A stretch of DNA of 64,000 nt. Source: Thermodesulfobacteriota bacterium. GTDB lineage: Bacteria; Desulfobacterota; UBA8473. The notes below the pieces were generated by a model. That model saw nothing but the letters and a program-made list of their open reading frames with translations, did not search any database and was not told where the DNA came from. The stretch spans positions 85,256-149,255 of the forward strand of contig JBFLWQ010000006.1 of NCBI GenBank assembly GCA_040757775.1, given 5' to 3'. A program made the position numbers and the translations under genes. Below are positions 53,643 through 63,356 of the stretch, one piece after another (position 1 is the stretch's first letter; every line of letters begins with the position of its first letter).

Positions 53643-54194
53643 TTACTTTATGCTTTCAACCTTCAAATCTCGGAGTTTCGAAAATCCAATATTGAATTTA
53701 TTCTCCTTCGAACATTTGCATACCTCTTTGTTCAAATCCATTCCACATTTATAGCAGAGGCCACGGCATAAGTCATGACACAGGGGTTTGAAAGGAATCG
53801 CAAGTATTACCTGTTCAAGAATCACCTGAGAGATGTTGATCTCCTCCCCAATGTAAAAACTAAATTCCAGGTCTTCACTGCTAAGTTCTAAATCGTCACC
53901 AACTTCTTTGTCTTCTGCCGGGCAAAAGGTGTATTTGAAATTACTGATTATTATAGGACAATCAAAGTCTTTCAGGCATCTGCTACATTTCATCACAAAG
54001 TTTGTACTAATATTGCCATGTACAAATACATTTCTGCCTGATCTGGTAACCTTTAGATCAAATGAAATTGGTGCAGAAAACCTACACTCTCCCGTCTCTC
54101 TAATGTCTCGTAGGGTATCTTTCAGCCAATCCTGATCCAGGGTCTGTTTTATATCTAAACCACTGATGGGTATGTCTTCAATATTTAATATCAA
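53643..54194 (-). CDS. DUF177 protein YceD
   Basis: A 183-residue protein of the YceD/DUF177 family, normally found before rpmF and needed for normal 23S rRNA processing. Cysteine motifs CSRCLKDFDCP and PLCHDLCRGLCYKCGMDLN are conserved and may bind zinc. First gene of the lipid-synthesis operon, with the promoter 60 bases upstream. Confidence 0.92.
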   Translation of the reverse strand: MILNIEDIPISGLDIKQTLDQDWLKDTLRDIRETGECRFSAPISFDLKVTRSGRNVFVHGNISTNFVMKCSRCLKDFDCPIIISNFKYTFCPAEDKEVGDDLELSSEDLEFSFYIGEEINISQVILEQVILAIPFKPLCHDLCRGLCYKCGMDLNKEVCKCSKENKFNIGFSKLRDLKVESIK

Positions 54195-54253
54195 ATTAGA
54201 AACCTACCTTGGTTTTTATCCACCTATGCTGCTTAAGCATAGGAAAAGTAATT

Positions 54254-54280
54254 AATATATATAAACATTTTTTTTGTCAA
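54254..54280 (-). promoter_or_regulatory. Promoter of the DUF177-rpmF-plsX operon
   Basis: On the minus strand TTGACA (54280-54275) is followed after 15 bases by TATATT (54259-54254), in a very AT-rich tract. A -10 two bases further on (TATTAA) is an alternative spacing. It lies in the 379-base gap (54195-54573) between the divergent DUF177 and carboxyltransferase genes; apart from a TTGACA at 54343-54348 on the plus strand without a clear -10, I see nothing else in that gap. Confidence 0.65.
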
Positions 54281-54573
54281 GAAAAATCCTCCCCACCTTT
54301 AAGCATGATACCCATCTAAACTCTGTTTCTAAACAAAAACTCTTGACAGTAAAGAGCCTGTATGTTATTGGATAGCACTCAAATTGAACCCTGATAGCCA
54401 AAGAAATTGTGCATGGGTAGCTTTTCTGCAATAGAAAACAGTTGCCGGTTTATACTAGTCGAGCTTTGTGTTTTTAGTTTTCTGGATTACTGCTTTCGCA
54501 GGCATGAGATGGAAATAGTATTATTACCCAGAGTTGTACAGACTGAATAAAGCTTGTAAAGAGGAGAAAGCAT

Positions 54574-56127
54574 ATGGGTTATGTGGAAGATAAGATTAAT
54601 GAATTAAAGGATAAGATAGCCAAAGAAAGGGAAATGGGAGGAGGGGAAAAGGTTGAAAAACAGCATAAGTCTGGCAAACTAACGGCCAGAGAAAGATTGG
54701 AACTACTCTTTGATTCTGGCAGCTTCCAGGAAACAGACATGTTTGTTCGTCATCGGTGCAAGGATTTCGACATGGGAGATACCTTTGTACCAGGTGAAGG
54801 CGTAATTACTGGTTTTGGAACGGTAAACGGAAGAGGGGTCTTCGCATTTTCCCAGGACTTTACCTCTATGGGTGGAACCCTGGGCGAATACCACGGAAAA
54901 AAGATAGCCAAGGTTATGGATATGGCACTCAAAGCTGGATCCCCTATAGTTGGGTTCAATGACTCAGGTGGAGCCCGAATCCAGGAAGGGGTTGATGCCC
55001 TTAGCAGCTATGGAGAGATCTTTTATCGTAATTCATGTGCCTCAGGGGTTATCCCTCAGATATCTGCCATCATGGGGCCTACTGCTGGAGGAGCCGTCTA
55101 TTCCCCTGCCATGACCGACTGGATATTTATGACCAAAAAGAGCAGTTATATGTTTATTACCGGACCGGATGTCATTAAAACGGTTACAGGCGAAGAAGTC
55201 ACACCCGAAGCATTAGGTGGGGCAATGACTCATAGTTCTAAAAGTGGTGTTGCCCATTTTGCCTGTGAGAGTGATGCTGAAGCTATAGAAATGATAAAAG
55301 AACTCCTGACCTATCTTCCCTCAAATAACATGGAAGACCCCCCATTTATAGAACCCCGGGATGATCCCGGGCGTATTTCACCAGAGCTGGACACAATAAT
55401 ACCTGACAATCCAAGGCAGGTATATGACATAAAAAAAGTAATCGGCGCTATTGTGGATGACGGTAAGTACTTTGAACCTCATGAACATTATGCAAAGAAT
55501 ATCATTACATGCTTCGCACGTCTAAACGGGAGGGTAGTTGGTATTATAGCTGATCAGCCTAATTTTTTGGCGGGGTGTCTGGATGTAAATGCTTCGGACA
55601 AAGCCACCCGTTTTATTCGCTTCTGTGATGCATTCAATATACCTCTCTTAACAATAATGGACGTGCCCGGTTATTTGCCTGGTACTGCCCAGGAATGGAC
55701 TGGGATAATCCGGCATGGGGCAAAACTTCTCTGGTGCTATTCGGAGGCGACTGTACCCAAAATCACTCTTATAACACGAAAGGCTTATGGGGGTTCATAC
55801 GTAGCCATGTGCAGCAGACATCTGGGAGGAGATTACGTATTAGCCTGGCCTACTGCAGAGATAGCTGTAATGGGTGCTGAAGGAGCAGCGAATATTATCC
55901 ACAGGAAGGAGATAAAAGAGGCAGCGGATCCAAAAGCAAAGTTAGAGGAGAAGATTCAAGAATACCGTAATCTTTTTGCCAATCCCTATATCGCCGCTGC
56001 AAGGGGTTACATTGATGCAGTGATTATCCCCAGCGAATCGCGCATAAAGATAATCAGTGCACTGGAGGCATTGTCTACCAAGAGAGAGACCCGTCCTCCA
56101 AAGAAGCATGGCAATATTCCTGTATAA
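54574..56127 (+). CDS. Acyl-CoA carboxyltransferase (PccB / MmdA / transcarboxylase 12S type)
   Basis: A 517-residue crotonase-fold carboxyltransferase. VEKQHKSGKLTARERLELLFD at the start, GGTLGEYHGKK, GFNDSGGARIQEGVDALSSYGEIF, and VMGAEGAANIIHRKEI near the end are family segments. The two oxyanion-hole regions (GGARIQ and YGGSYVAM) are intact. It moves a carboxyl group between biotin and an acyl-CoA such as propionyl- or methylmalonyl-CoA. The biotin protein is encoded 400 bases downstream. Confidence 0.93.
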   Translation: MGYVEDKINELKDKIAKEREMGGGEKVEKQHKSGKLTARERLELLFDSGSFQETDMFVRHRCKDFDMGDTFVPGEGVITGFGTVNGRGVFAFSQDFTSMGGTLGEYHGKKIAKVMDMALKAGSPIVGFNDSGGARIQEGVDALSSYGEIFYRNSCASGVIPQISAIMGPTAGGAVYSPAMTDWIFMTKKSSYMFITGPDVIKTVTGEEVTPEALGGAMTHSSKSGVAHFACESDAEAIEMIKELLTYLPSNNMEDPPFIEPRDDPGRISPELDTIIPDNPRQVYDIKKVIGAIVDDGKYFEPHEHYAKNIITCFARLNGRVVGIIADQPNFLAGCLDVNASDKATRFIRFCDAFNIPLLTIMDVPGYLPGTAQEWTGIIRHGAKLLWCYSEATVPKITLITRKAYGGSYVAMCSRHLGGDYVLAWPTAEIAVMGAEGAANIIHRKEIKEAADPKAKLEEKIQEYRNLFANPYIAAARGYIDAVIIPSESRIKIISALEALSTKRETRPPKKHGNIPV

Positions 56128-56170
56128 ATCGTTGACCACCAGACCTTGATGGACTCGTAAAAAGTCGAAA

Positions 56171-56210
56171 CTCCCTCTCTCTCGATGGGAGAGGGTTGGG
56201 GTGAGGGTGA
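56171..56210. repeat. Dispersed palindromic repeat, family A copy 2
   Basis: Contains CTCCCTCTC and GAGAGGG arms with GATGG between, then GTTGGGGTGAGGGTGA. Same family as the shorter copy at 4317-4347. It lies between the carboxyltransferase and a small gene. Confidence 0.6.
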
Positions 56211-56258
56211 ATATAATTCTGATGTCTAACGTCTGAATTCCAGAAGGAGACAACTCTA

Positions 56259-56453
56259 ATGGAAATTGAAAGAAAAAAGATGGCAGCCATTTCAGCAGCC
56301 GTATCAGCCTATCGAAAGGAGGAAGAAGAGACTTCTGCTATAAGATCCACAACCACCTCTTTTCAAGCTTCATCCAATGTGTGGGGGCTTTTTGGCAGAC
56401 AGGCGATAATGCAGATGAGAAACTTACTCCAGTGTAGAATATTCCATAAATAA
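56259..56453 (+). CDS. Small protein of the carboxyltransferase cluster
   Basis: A 64-residue protein with IERKKMAAISAAVSAYRKEEEE and a C-terminal ALWGRQA-like segment (VWGLFGRQAIMQMRNLLQ). Small open frames with this kind of AAVxAYxxEEE start are often placed between carboxyltransferase and biotin-subunit genes (from memory). An AGAAGGAGA site precedes the ATG. It may help assemble the complex; that is inference. Confidence 0.6.
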   Translation: MEIERKKMAAISAAVSAYRKEEEETSAIRSTTTSFQASSNVWGLFGRQAIMQMRNLLQCRIFHK

Positions 56454-56544
56454 AAGGTTTTTATTTAATTTATAATTCTGTGGGATCCAGATAAAGGAGG
56501 AGATACCTTTCAATTCTTGCAAATCTAAGAAGGAGATAAAAAAT

Positions 56545-58470
56545 ATGCCACCAAAAGGAAAAAAGGAGAGAAGGAATCCAGTTAAAATTGCAGATACTAC
56601 TTTTAGAGATGGTCATCAATCCAGTTTAGCCACCCGAATGAGAACAGAAGACATGCTTCCAATAGCAGAAGAGATGGATAAGGCAGGCTTTTTTTCCATG
56701 GAGGTCTGGGGGGGAGCAACTTTTGATGTATGTACCCGATTTCTGAACGAAGATCCATGGGAAAGAGTACGAATATTGAAAAGGCATATGCCTAACACCC
56801 CATTGCAAATGCTCTTAAGGGGGCAGAACCTGGTAGGATACCGTAATTACGCAGATGACGTGGTTACTGCCTTCGTCCACAAGGCTGCTGAAGTTGGAAT
56901 CGACATCTTCAGGGTATTTGATGCATTAAACGATGAACGTAATTTTGAAACATCCTTCGCAGCCATTAAGGAGTGTAAGAAACATATTCAGGCTACTATC
57001 TGCTACTCTCTGACGGAAAGAAGACTGGGAGGACCTGTCTTCAATATCGAGTATTTTGTTAATAAAGCAAAGACCCTGCAGGATATGGGGGCTGATACCC
57101 TTTGTATAAAAGATATGGCAGGATTAATATCCCCATATGATGCCTATGAATTGATAAAGGCACTTAAGGAGAATATCGACATCCCCATCCAGCTTCATAC
57201 ACATTATACAAGCGGTATGGCATCTATGGCATATCTAAAAGCCATTGAGGCGGGGGTGGATATTGTAGATTGCTCTTTGGCGCCATTTGCCCTAAGGTCT
57301 TCTCAACCTGCGGTTGAACCTATAGTGGTGGCCCTCCAGGGTACTCCCAGAGATACCGGCCTGGATCTGACCCATCTCTTCAAAATGGGGCAGCACATTG
57401 AATCCATCGCCCCCAAATACAGAGGCTTCCTTGACCTTACCAAGATGTCAGTGATAGACACGGGGGTACTATTACATCAGATACCAGGTGGCATGACCAC
57501 CAATCTGGTCTCCCAGCTAAAACAGGCAGAAGCCCTTGATAGAATAGACGAGGTTTATGAGGAATTACCGAGAACGAGAAAAGACATGGGATACCCTCCT
57601 CTGGTTACCCCTACCAGTCAGATAGTTGGTATCCAGGCTGTTCAGAATGTACTCTTTGGCCGCTACAAGATGATTACCAGAGAGGTAAAGGATTATGCCT
57701 ACGGTCTCTATGGTAAAACCCCTGTGCCTATGGATAAAAAGGTACAGAAGCTGATCCTGGTGGGTTATGAAAGGGGAGAAAAACCCATAACCTGCAGGGC
57801 AGCAGATATAATTGAACCAGAGCTTGAAAAGGCTAAAGAGGCAACTAAAGGTATTGCGAAAGACACAGGAGATGTTTTGATTTACGCCCTTTACCCAACT
57901 ACCGGCATGAGGTTCTTAAGGTGGAAGTACGGGCTGGAAGAACCGCCTCCAGAGGTAAAACCCAAAACACTGGAAGAGGTTAAGAGGGAAGAGGAACTTA
58001 TTGCAAAGGCAAGGGCAGGTAAACTCATTGAAAAGCCAGAAAAGTCCGTTCCTGAAAAAGGACCTGGACTGCGTACATACAACGTCTTTGTAGAGGATGA
58101 ATATTATGAGGTACAGGTGGAAGAAGTTGGTGGCTCTCCTATTGTTACTGCTTATTCACCATCTCCCTCGAAACAGGTTCCTTCGCAGCCAGCTGCAACA
58201 CCAAAACCAGAAAAGAAAGAAGAGACTCCAAAGACACCCATGGCTGTTGCTGAAGGCGAAACCGCCATTGTTGCCCCTATGCCAGGAATGGTAATAGATT
58301 ATAAAGTTAATGTAGGGGATAAGGTAAAGAGCGGAGATTTAGTGGTTCTCTTTGAGGCAATGAAGATGGAGAATGCCCTGACATCACCGGTGAACGGAAC
58401 TGTCAAGTCCATAAACTTCAAAAAGGGAGATTCTGTAAATAAGAATCAAATCCTGGCGGTGATTGGATAA
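56545..58470 (+). CDS. Pyruvate/oxaloacetate carboxyltransferase with biotinyl domain (OadA / transcarboxylase 5S + 1.3S)
   Basis: A 641-residue protein. Residues about 10-280 are a DRE-TIM-barrel carboxyltransferase ([22 protein letters not shown], with the metal site LHTHYTSGM); the conserved PYC/OADA domain follows. A proline/alanine-rich linker (about 555-585) leads to a biotinyl domain at the end whose target lysine is in [13 protein letters not shown]. It transfers carboxyl between pyruvate/oxaloacetate and biotin. No biotin carboxylase is nearby, which favours decarboxylase or transcarboxylase function. Confidence 0.9.
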   Translation: MPPKGKKERRNPVKIADTTFRDGHQSSLATRMRTEDMLPIAEEMDKAGFFSMEVWGGATFDVCTRFLNEDPWERVRILKRHMPNTPLQMLLRGQNLVGYRNYADDVVTAFVHKAAEVGIDIFRVFDALNDERNFETSFAAIKECKKHIQATICYSLTERRLGGPVFNIEYFVNKAKTLQDMGADTLCIKDMAGLISPYDAYELIKALKENIDIPIQLHTHYTSGMASMAYLKAIEAGVDIVDCSLAPFALRSSQPAVEPIVVALQGTPRDTGLDLTHLFKMGQHIESIAPKYRGFLDLTKMSVIDTGVLLHQIPGGMTTNLVSQLKQAEALDRIDEVYEELPRTRKDMGYPPLVTPTSQIVGIQAVQNVLFGRYKMITREVKDYAYGLYGKTPVPMDKKVQKLILVGYERGEKPITCRAADIIEPELEKAKEATKGIAKDTGDVLIYALYPTTGMRFLRWKYGLEEPPPEVKPKTLEEVKREEELIAKARAGKLIEKPEKSVPEKGPGLRTYNVFVEDEYYEVQVEEVGGSPIVTAYSPSPSKQVPSQPAATPKPEKKEETPKTPMAVAEGETAIVAPMPGMVIDYKVNVGDKVKSGDLVVLFEAMKMENALTSPVNGTVKSINFKKGDSVNKNQILAVIG

Positions 58471-58474
58471 AAAG

Positions 58475-59875
58475 ATGCCGGAAGTTCGAACAAGGTTTGC
58501 ACCAAGTCCTACAGGATATTTGCATATCGGTGGTGCAAGGACAGCCCTTTTTAACTGGCTCTTTGCCCGACATTTTCAAGGCAAATTCATTCTAAGGATA
58601 GAAGATACCGATCGGGCCCGCTCAACCGAAGAATCTATCCGGGCTATCTATGACGGAATGGAATGGCTGGGGTTGAATTGGGATGAAGGTCCCTACCTTC
58701 AGACAGAACGTTTCAGTATCTACAGGGAATATATCGAAAAACTAATTAAAAAGGGTAAGGCATATTACTGCTGCTGCACACCCCAGGAGCTTGAGGAAAA
58801 GAGGAAACTGGCTCTGGCAGAAGGCAAAAAACCCAAATATGATGGCAAATGTAGGGGGCTGGATAAACCTGAATCAGGGAAACCCCATGCTGTCAGATTC
58901 AAAGCCCCAATAGAAGGAACAACCGTAGTCAATGATGCAATAAAAGGTGAAGTGCGGTTTGAGAACTCAGAACTGGATGATCTTATAATTCAGAGGTCTG
59001 ATGGATACCCAACCTATAATTTCACTGTAGTCGTAGATGACATAACAATGGGGATTACCCATGTTATAAGGGGAGACGACCACCTCAACAACACCCCTAA
59101 ACAAATCTTGTTGTATCAGGCACTTGAATCTTCTCTGCCACAATTCGCTCATGTTCCTATGATATTGGGAACTGACAAAACGCGTTTGAGCAAACGGCAC
59201 GGTGCCACATCAGTTATGGCTTACAAAGAGCTTGGGTATCTCCCCCAGGCTGTGATGAACTATCTGGTCAGGCTGGGCTGGTCATATGGGGACCAGGAGA
59301 TACTCTCCAGAGATGAATTAATAGAAAAATTCTCTCTGGATAATGTAGGGAAATCTGCCGGGGTATTTAACCCCGAGAAACTGTTATGGCTCAATGCCCA
59401 TTACATAAAAGAGGAGAATCCTGAAAATCTGGCAGAGTTATTGATTCCTTTTATAAAAAAAAGAGGCTACCCAGTCGAAAATAACGAAGTTTTGCAAAAG
59501 ATAACCCTTGCTTTCAAAGAAAGAAGCAAGACATTAGTTGAAATGGCAGAGGATTCGGAGTTCTTCTTCAAGGAAGGGATTGAGTATAATAAGAAAGCGG
59601 CTGAAAAGTTTTTGACACCGGATACAGTAGAGATATTTCAGATTCTGATTAAGAGGCTTAACCAATTACAGACCTTCAACCAGCAAGCAATTGAGGAGGT
59701 ACTCAAAGAAGTATCCTCTCAAAAAGACATAAAGCTTGGGAAAATAGCCCAGCCTGTAAGAGTTTCCCTGACCGGATCAACTGCAAGCCCGGGGATATAT
59801 GAGGTAGTTGAGATACTTGGGAAAGAAAAAGTCATAGACAGGCTTAAAAAGGCGGTAGAATTTATGGCTTCGTAA
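58475..59875 (+). CDS. gltX: Glutamyl-tRNA synthetase
   Basis: A 466-residue class I synthetase: [23 protein letters not shown] with the HIGH-type motif, the KMSKS-type motif in [16 protein letters not shown], and the discriminating segment LTEERFS-like [10 protein letters not shown]. It has a C-terminal anticodon-binding domain. The ATG at 58475 is used; a TTG at 58463 would overlap the previous gene. A zinc-like cysteine set ([29 protein letters not shown]) is present. Confidence 0.97.
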   Translation: MPEVRTRFAPSPTGYLHIGGARTALFNWLFARHFQGKFILRIEDTDRARSTEESIRAIYDGMEWLGLNWDEGPYLQTERFSIYREYIEKLIKKGKAYYCCCTPQELEEKRKLALAEGKKPKYDGKCRGLDKPESGKPHAVRFKAPIEGTTVVNDAIKGEVRFENSELDDLIIQRSDGYPTYNFTVVVDDITMGITHVIRGDDHLNNTPKQILLYQALESSLPQFAHVPMILGTDKTRLSKRHGATSVMAYKELGYLPQAVMNYLVRLGWSYGDQEILSRDELIEKFSLDNVGKSAGVFNPEKLLWLNAHYIKEENPENLAELLIPFIKKRGYPVENNEVLQKITLAFKERSKTLVEMAEDSEFFFKEGIEYNKKAAEKFLTPDTVEIFQILIKRLNQLQTFNQQAIEEVLKEVSSQKDIKLGKIAQPVRVSLTGSTASPGIYEVVEILGKEKVIDRLKKAVEFMAS

Positions 59876-59984
59876 TACTGAGAAATACCCTGCCAACATT
59901 TCCTGCAACATTGCAATGGTTTATTTTCTGAGTTTAAGCTAATATATCTCATGTTTATGACCGATCATTAACTGAGGGAAGCTT

Positions 59985-60932
59985 ATGCTCTATGGAAAAT
60001 ACCTTTTTTCCAGTGTCTTCGAGGACAATGCCATCCTTCCCCCTTACAAAGGGTCCTCATTTCGTGGTGTTTTTGGCATAGCACTAAAAAAGGTTGTCTG
60101 TGCTTTAAGAAAACAGGATTGTAAAGATTGCCTCTTACGGGAAAAATGCGTTTACTCTTTCGTCTTTGAGACACCTGCCGCAAGAGATGAACCCGGCGAT
60201 CGAAAGAGAGTCGCATCACCACCCCACCCTTATGTGATTGAGCCTTCTGATACCAAAAGAATCTCATTCAAAGAAGGAGAGCCTTTTGACTTCTTCCTGC
60301 TCCTTTTCGGCAAGGCGAATGACTATTTGCCATATTTTATATATGCCTTTGAACAGATGGGCAAGCTCGGCATCGGAAAAAAGATCGACGGGAAAAGAGC
60401 CCGGTTTCTCCTAAAAAAGGTCATATGCAATGGCAAACTCGCATACTCAGGAGAAACAGGGAAGATTACCACAGATAAATGTACCGAAGAACTTCAAATC
60501 GAAAACTTCATGCCCGATGATCTTGCAAATGTCCACCGTATAGACATTTCCCTTAAAACACCCCTCCGTCTCAAATTTCAGAACAGACTTGAGGCAGACC
60601 TACCTTTTCACATCCTGACCCGGGCTATGTTGCGGAGGGTATACTCCCTTCAGAATTACTATGGGAGCGGAGAACCCTCTCTTGATTACAGAGGTATTGT
60701 TGATAGGGCAAAAACCGTTGAAACTGTAAATTCGTCCCTGAGATGGTTTGACTGGGAGCGGTATTCCAACAAGCAGGATCAATCCATGCTCATGGGCGGC
60801 ATCGTTGGTGAGGTGAGTTATTCAGGAGACCTCACCGAATTCATGCCCTTTGTCAGGTTTTGTGAGAAGGTTCATATAGGCAAACAGACCTCGTTCGGCT
60901 TGGGAAAAATTGAAATTACAGGGATATACTAA
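59985..60932 (+). CDS. cas6: Cas6-like CRISPR RNA-processing RAMP endonuclease
   Basis: A 315-residue RAMP protein. It begins LYGKYLFSSVFEDNAILPPYKGSSFRGVFGIALKKVVC with a cysteine set (CALRKQDCKDCLLREKC) typical of the Cas6 group of RAMPs, and ends with the glycine-rich loop region VHIGKQTSFGLGKIEI. Cas6 cuts CRISPR transcripts within repeats. The next gene overlaps it by one base. No CRISPR array or other cas gene is seen in this window, 2 kb on the right and far to the left. Confidence 0.83.
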   Translation: MLYGKYLFSSVFEDNAILPPYKGSSFRGVFGIALKKVVCALRKQDCKDCLLREKCVYSFVFETPAARDEPGDRKRVASPPHPYVIEPSDTKRISFKEGEPFDFFLLLFGKANDYLPYFIYAFEQMGKLGIGKKIDGKRARFLLKKVICNGKLAYSGETGKITTDKCTEELQIENFMPDDLANVHRIDISLKTPLRLKFQNRLEADLPFHILTRAMLRRVYSLQNYYGSGEPSLDYRGIVDRAKTVETVNSSLRWFDWERYSNKQDQSMLMGGIVGEVSYSGDLTEFMPFVRFCEKVHIGKQTSFGLGKIEITGIY

Positions 60933-62056
60933 TGAAAAACATACTCTTAGCCGTTGTTGGTTTGAGCCCCCAGGTAATTACCGAGACCCTCTTTGCCATA
61001 CATCAACAGAGAAGGAAGATAGATGCCGTCCATGTGATTACAACCAGACAGGGTAAAGAAAAAATCAACGCCGATCTTTTATCCCCCAGAGACGGAAGAT
61101 ACTATCAGTACCTTAACGAATATGACATTAATTCCATATCGATAGATTTCGGCTTTGACAATGTTCATACTATAAGAAACCAAAATGGGATAGAGATAGA
61201 CGACATTACTGATGAGGAAGAAAATGAATGGCTTCTCAAGAAATGCCTGGAATTGACCTTCAGGTTTACAAACAATCTGAACACCTCTGTTTTCTTCTCC
61301 ATAGCCGGAGGCAGAAAGACCATGAGCGCCTGCCTTATGCTTGCGGCTCAGCTCTATGGTCGGCATCAGGACAGAGTTTACCACGTGCTGGTATCACCAG
61401 AGTTTGAAAGTAACAGAGATTTCTATTATCCTCCCCAAAAGTCCATTCCCATTGAACTCCGGGATAAAGACGGTCAGCCCTATGCTAAAGAGACAAAATA
61501 CGCAAAAATCACTCTCGTCCCCATCCCTTTTGTTTCAATAAGAGAACAGATTTCTGAAGATCTGCTTCTTGAGCCAAAAGACCCCTCAACCCTGTTGCTC
61601 TCTCTCGTTAAAGAAAGACCCTACACACTGACGGTTGACCTTCCAAACTCCAAAATCGCCTACAAGAACCTCGAAATAGACATGATGCCGGCAAGGCTTG
61701 CCCTCTATGCCTTGTTTGCAATGCAGAAGAAGGGGTGCAAAAAAGGGCAGACATCTTGCAGGGATTGCACAGACTGTTTCCTGGATATACAGCAAGTATT
61801 TAACCAACAGGGTCGAATCACCGAGATTTACAGGAAGGTCTCAGGCAACCGTGAATTCGTTGAAATGAGCGATACAGGAATACTTAGCCTAAACAAAGAA
61901 AACCTGCGGTCTTACAAAACCAAGATTCGGGAGGATTTACAAAAAGGGTTTGGTTTATATGCCCTCCCGGAGATAGCCATCGAATCTGTCGGCAAGAAGG
62001 GTGAAACAAGGTATGGAATAGGTATCGATAGGGATAAGATTCGGATCATATTATGA
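60932..62056 (+). CDS. CARF-domain CRISPR-associated protein (TIGR02584 / Csm6-like)
   Basis: A 374-residue protein. The N-terminal CARF domain shows ILLAVVGLSPQVITETLFAI and VFFSIAGGRKTMSACLMLAAQLYG, the strand-loop pattern that binds cyclic oligoadenylate. This matches the TIGR02584 (NE0113) family. A longer C-terminal part has CKKGQTSCRDCTDCF; no HEPN R-x4-6-H motif stands out, so it may be a ring nuclease or a different effector. It is translated together with the Cas6-like gene (TAATG overlap). Confidence 0.85.
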   Translation: MKNILLAVVGLSPQVITETLFAIHQQRRKIDAVHVITTRQGKEKINADLLSPRDGRYYQYLNEYDINSISIDFGFDNVHTIRNQNGIEIDDITDEEENEWLLKKCLELTFRFTNNLNTSVFFSIAGGRKTMSACLMLAAQLYGRHQDRVYHVLVSPEFESNRDFYYPPQKSIPIELRDKDGQPYAKETKYAKITLVPIPFVSIREQISEDLLLEPKDPSTLLLSLVKERPYTLTVDLPNSKIAYKNLEIDMMPARLALYALFAMQKKGCKKGQTSCRDCTDCFLDIQQVFNQQGRITEIYRKVSGNREFVEMSDTGILSLNKENLRSYKTKIREDLQKGFGLYALPEIAIESVGKKGETRYGIGIDRDKIRIIL

Positions 62057-62073
62057 GTATGTGAATACACATA

Positions 62074-62109
62074 TATACACTTGACATGTATAGCATATTT
62101 TCCTATAAT
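62074..62109 (+). promoter_or_regulatory. Consensus promoter and operator of the Phd/VapC module
   Basis: TTGACA (62081-62086) and TATAAT (62104-62109) are separated by exactly 17 bases: a perfect sigma-70 consensus. An inverted repeat with arms TATACA (62074-62079) and TGTATA (62087-62092) flanks the -35 element and is a likely site of autorepression by the antitoxin. Confidence 0.85.
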
Positions 62110-62145
62110 TCCTCTTAACGTATTTATAAAAAGGGGGGGTGTCTT

Positions 62146-62418
62146 ATGAAAGAGGTAAACGCGCTCAAGTTACGAAACAACATGGGAGAGATCCTGGATA
62201 TGCTGGCAAAGACAGGAGAACCTATCCTTGTGAGTAAAGGGAGAAAAGTTCAAGCCGTGCTTATTACCCCTGAACAGTTCCAGCGAAGGTTTCTCGATTA
62301 TCAAACAGAAGAAAAAAAGAAAATGTTATTGGAGACCATTGGCGGTTTAAAGGCTTGCCGACTGGGGACTAAGAGCAGTATCGAGGTACTGAGGGAATTG
62401 AGGGGGTATGAAGCATGA
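62146..62418 (+). CDS. Phd/YefM-family antitoxin
   Basis: A 90-residue antitoxin with KEVNALKLRNNMGEILDMLAKTGEPILVSKGRKVQAVLI, the Phd/YefM DNA-binding fold. It should repress its own promoter and neutralise the PIN toxin encoded next, overlapping by four bases (ATGA). An AAAAGGGGGGG site precedes the ATG. Confidence 0.9.
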   Translation: MKEVNALKLRNNMGEILDMLAKTGEPILVSKGRKVQAVLITPEQFQRRFLDYQTEEKKKMLLETIGGLKACRLGTKSSIEVLRELRGYEA

Positions 62419-62843
62419 TATGGGTCATAGATGCCTCAGTTGCGGTACGATGGTTTCTTGAAGAAGAAAGCCACCCTCATGCCCAAGCCGTTCTGCGCAG
62501 GATGGTCGACCGCCCTGGATTCTTTGCCGTACCTGAATTATTTCCTTTCGAGGTCTATGCTGTTCTTTGTCGCATCCATCCCCGGGGATCTGATGTTTTC
62601 ATTAACGGTCTGATGCCCATTCTTAACAACGGTATTTTTAGGCAACCGATGACCGAAACTCTGGCCAGATATGCCAACCGCTATGTTAAAAAGGGACTAA
62701 CCGGATATGACGCCTGTTATGCCGCTCTTGCTTTTGAACTAAAAGGTACATGGCTCACTTTTGACCAGAGCGCCCATAAACTCATTAAAGCGGATCACAT
62801 TTCTCATGACTTAACAAAGAGCATGCCGGAAAATTGGGAGTAA
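62415..62843 (+). CDS. VapC-type PIN-domain toxin
   Basis: A 142-residue PIN nuclease. Acidic residues: D6 (VIDASVAVRWFLEEE), the glutamate in LFPFEVYAVL, the aspartate in GYDACYAALA and the final TFDQSAHK. VapC toxins cut specific RNAs. It overlaps the antitoxin start and is followed by a convergent second PIN toxin gene. Confidence 0.9.
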   Translation: MIWVIDASVAVRWFLEEESHPHAQAVLRRMVDRPGFFAVPELFPFEVYAVLCRIHPRGSDVFINGLMPILNNGIFRQPMTETLARYANRYVKKGLTGYDACYAALAFELKGTWLTFDQSAHKLIKADHISHDLTKSMPENWE

Positions 62844-62927
62844 ACGGCAACGTTGCAGTTGTTGAATAGGGTATTTGATTGAGGTTATTATGAGCAATAT
62901 GAGAATACATAAAACCATATTGGCTTA

Positions 62928-63356
62928 TCAGTCAAAGGGAAAATCAAGAGGATCAGCCCTCTCAATCTCTTTTACTTTATCAAAGTGGTGGTCAGCAGAG
63001 ATGATCGTCTCGATATTATTGTTCAGCATGCAAGCAATATGAATAGCGTCTCGAACGTCTATATCCTTGTTTTTCGAGAGAAGTTCTTTCGCGCGATTGG
63101 TATCCGCCAGAGTAACCGGGAATATACTCCAGCAGAGAACCACCATAGAGTCATACAGTTGGTAGGCAAGGTCTTTTCGATGAATGGAAAAGAAGCGGTA
63201 GAGAATTTCCTGGAGGACTTCTGTATTGGTTGCAACTTGTATTTCTCCTTCGCCAATGAGATCAAGCAATCTTTTACACGGAGCTTGAAGCGGATGATTT
63301 GCGCCAAAGGCATACATGAGGATATTGGAGTCCAGAAAGAAACGTCTATCTGTCAT
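62928..63356 (-). CDS. PIN-domain toxin of the second module
   Basis: A 142-residue PIN protein: FFLDSNILMYAFG with the first aspartate, TEVLQEILYRFF, DVRDAIHIACML and ISADHHFDKV. It is the downstream gene after the ribbon-helix-helix antitoxin, overlapping it by 11 bases. It converges with the first toxin gene. Confidence 0.9.
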   Translation of the reverse strand: MTDRRFFLDSNILMYAFGANHPLQAPCKRLLDLIGEGEIQVATNTEVLQEILYRFFSIHRKDLAYQLYDSMVVLCWSIFPVTLADTNRAKELLSKNKDIDVRDAIHIACMLNNNIETIISADHHFDKVKEIERADPLDFPFD

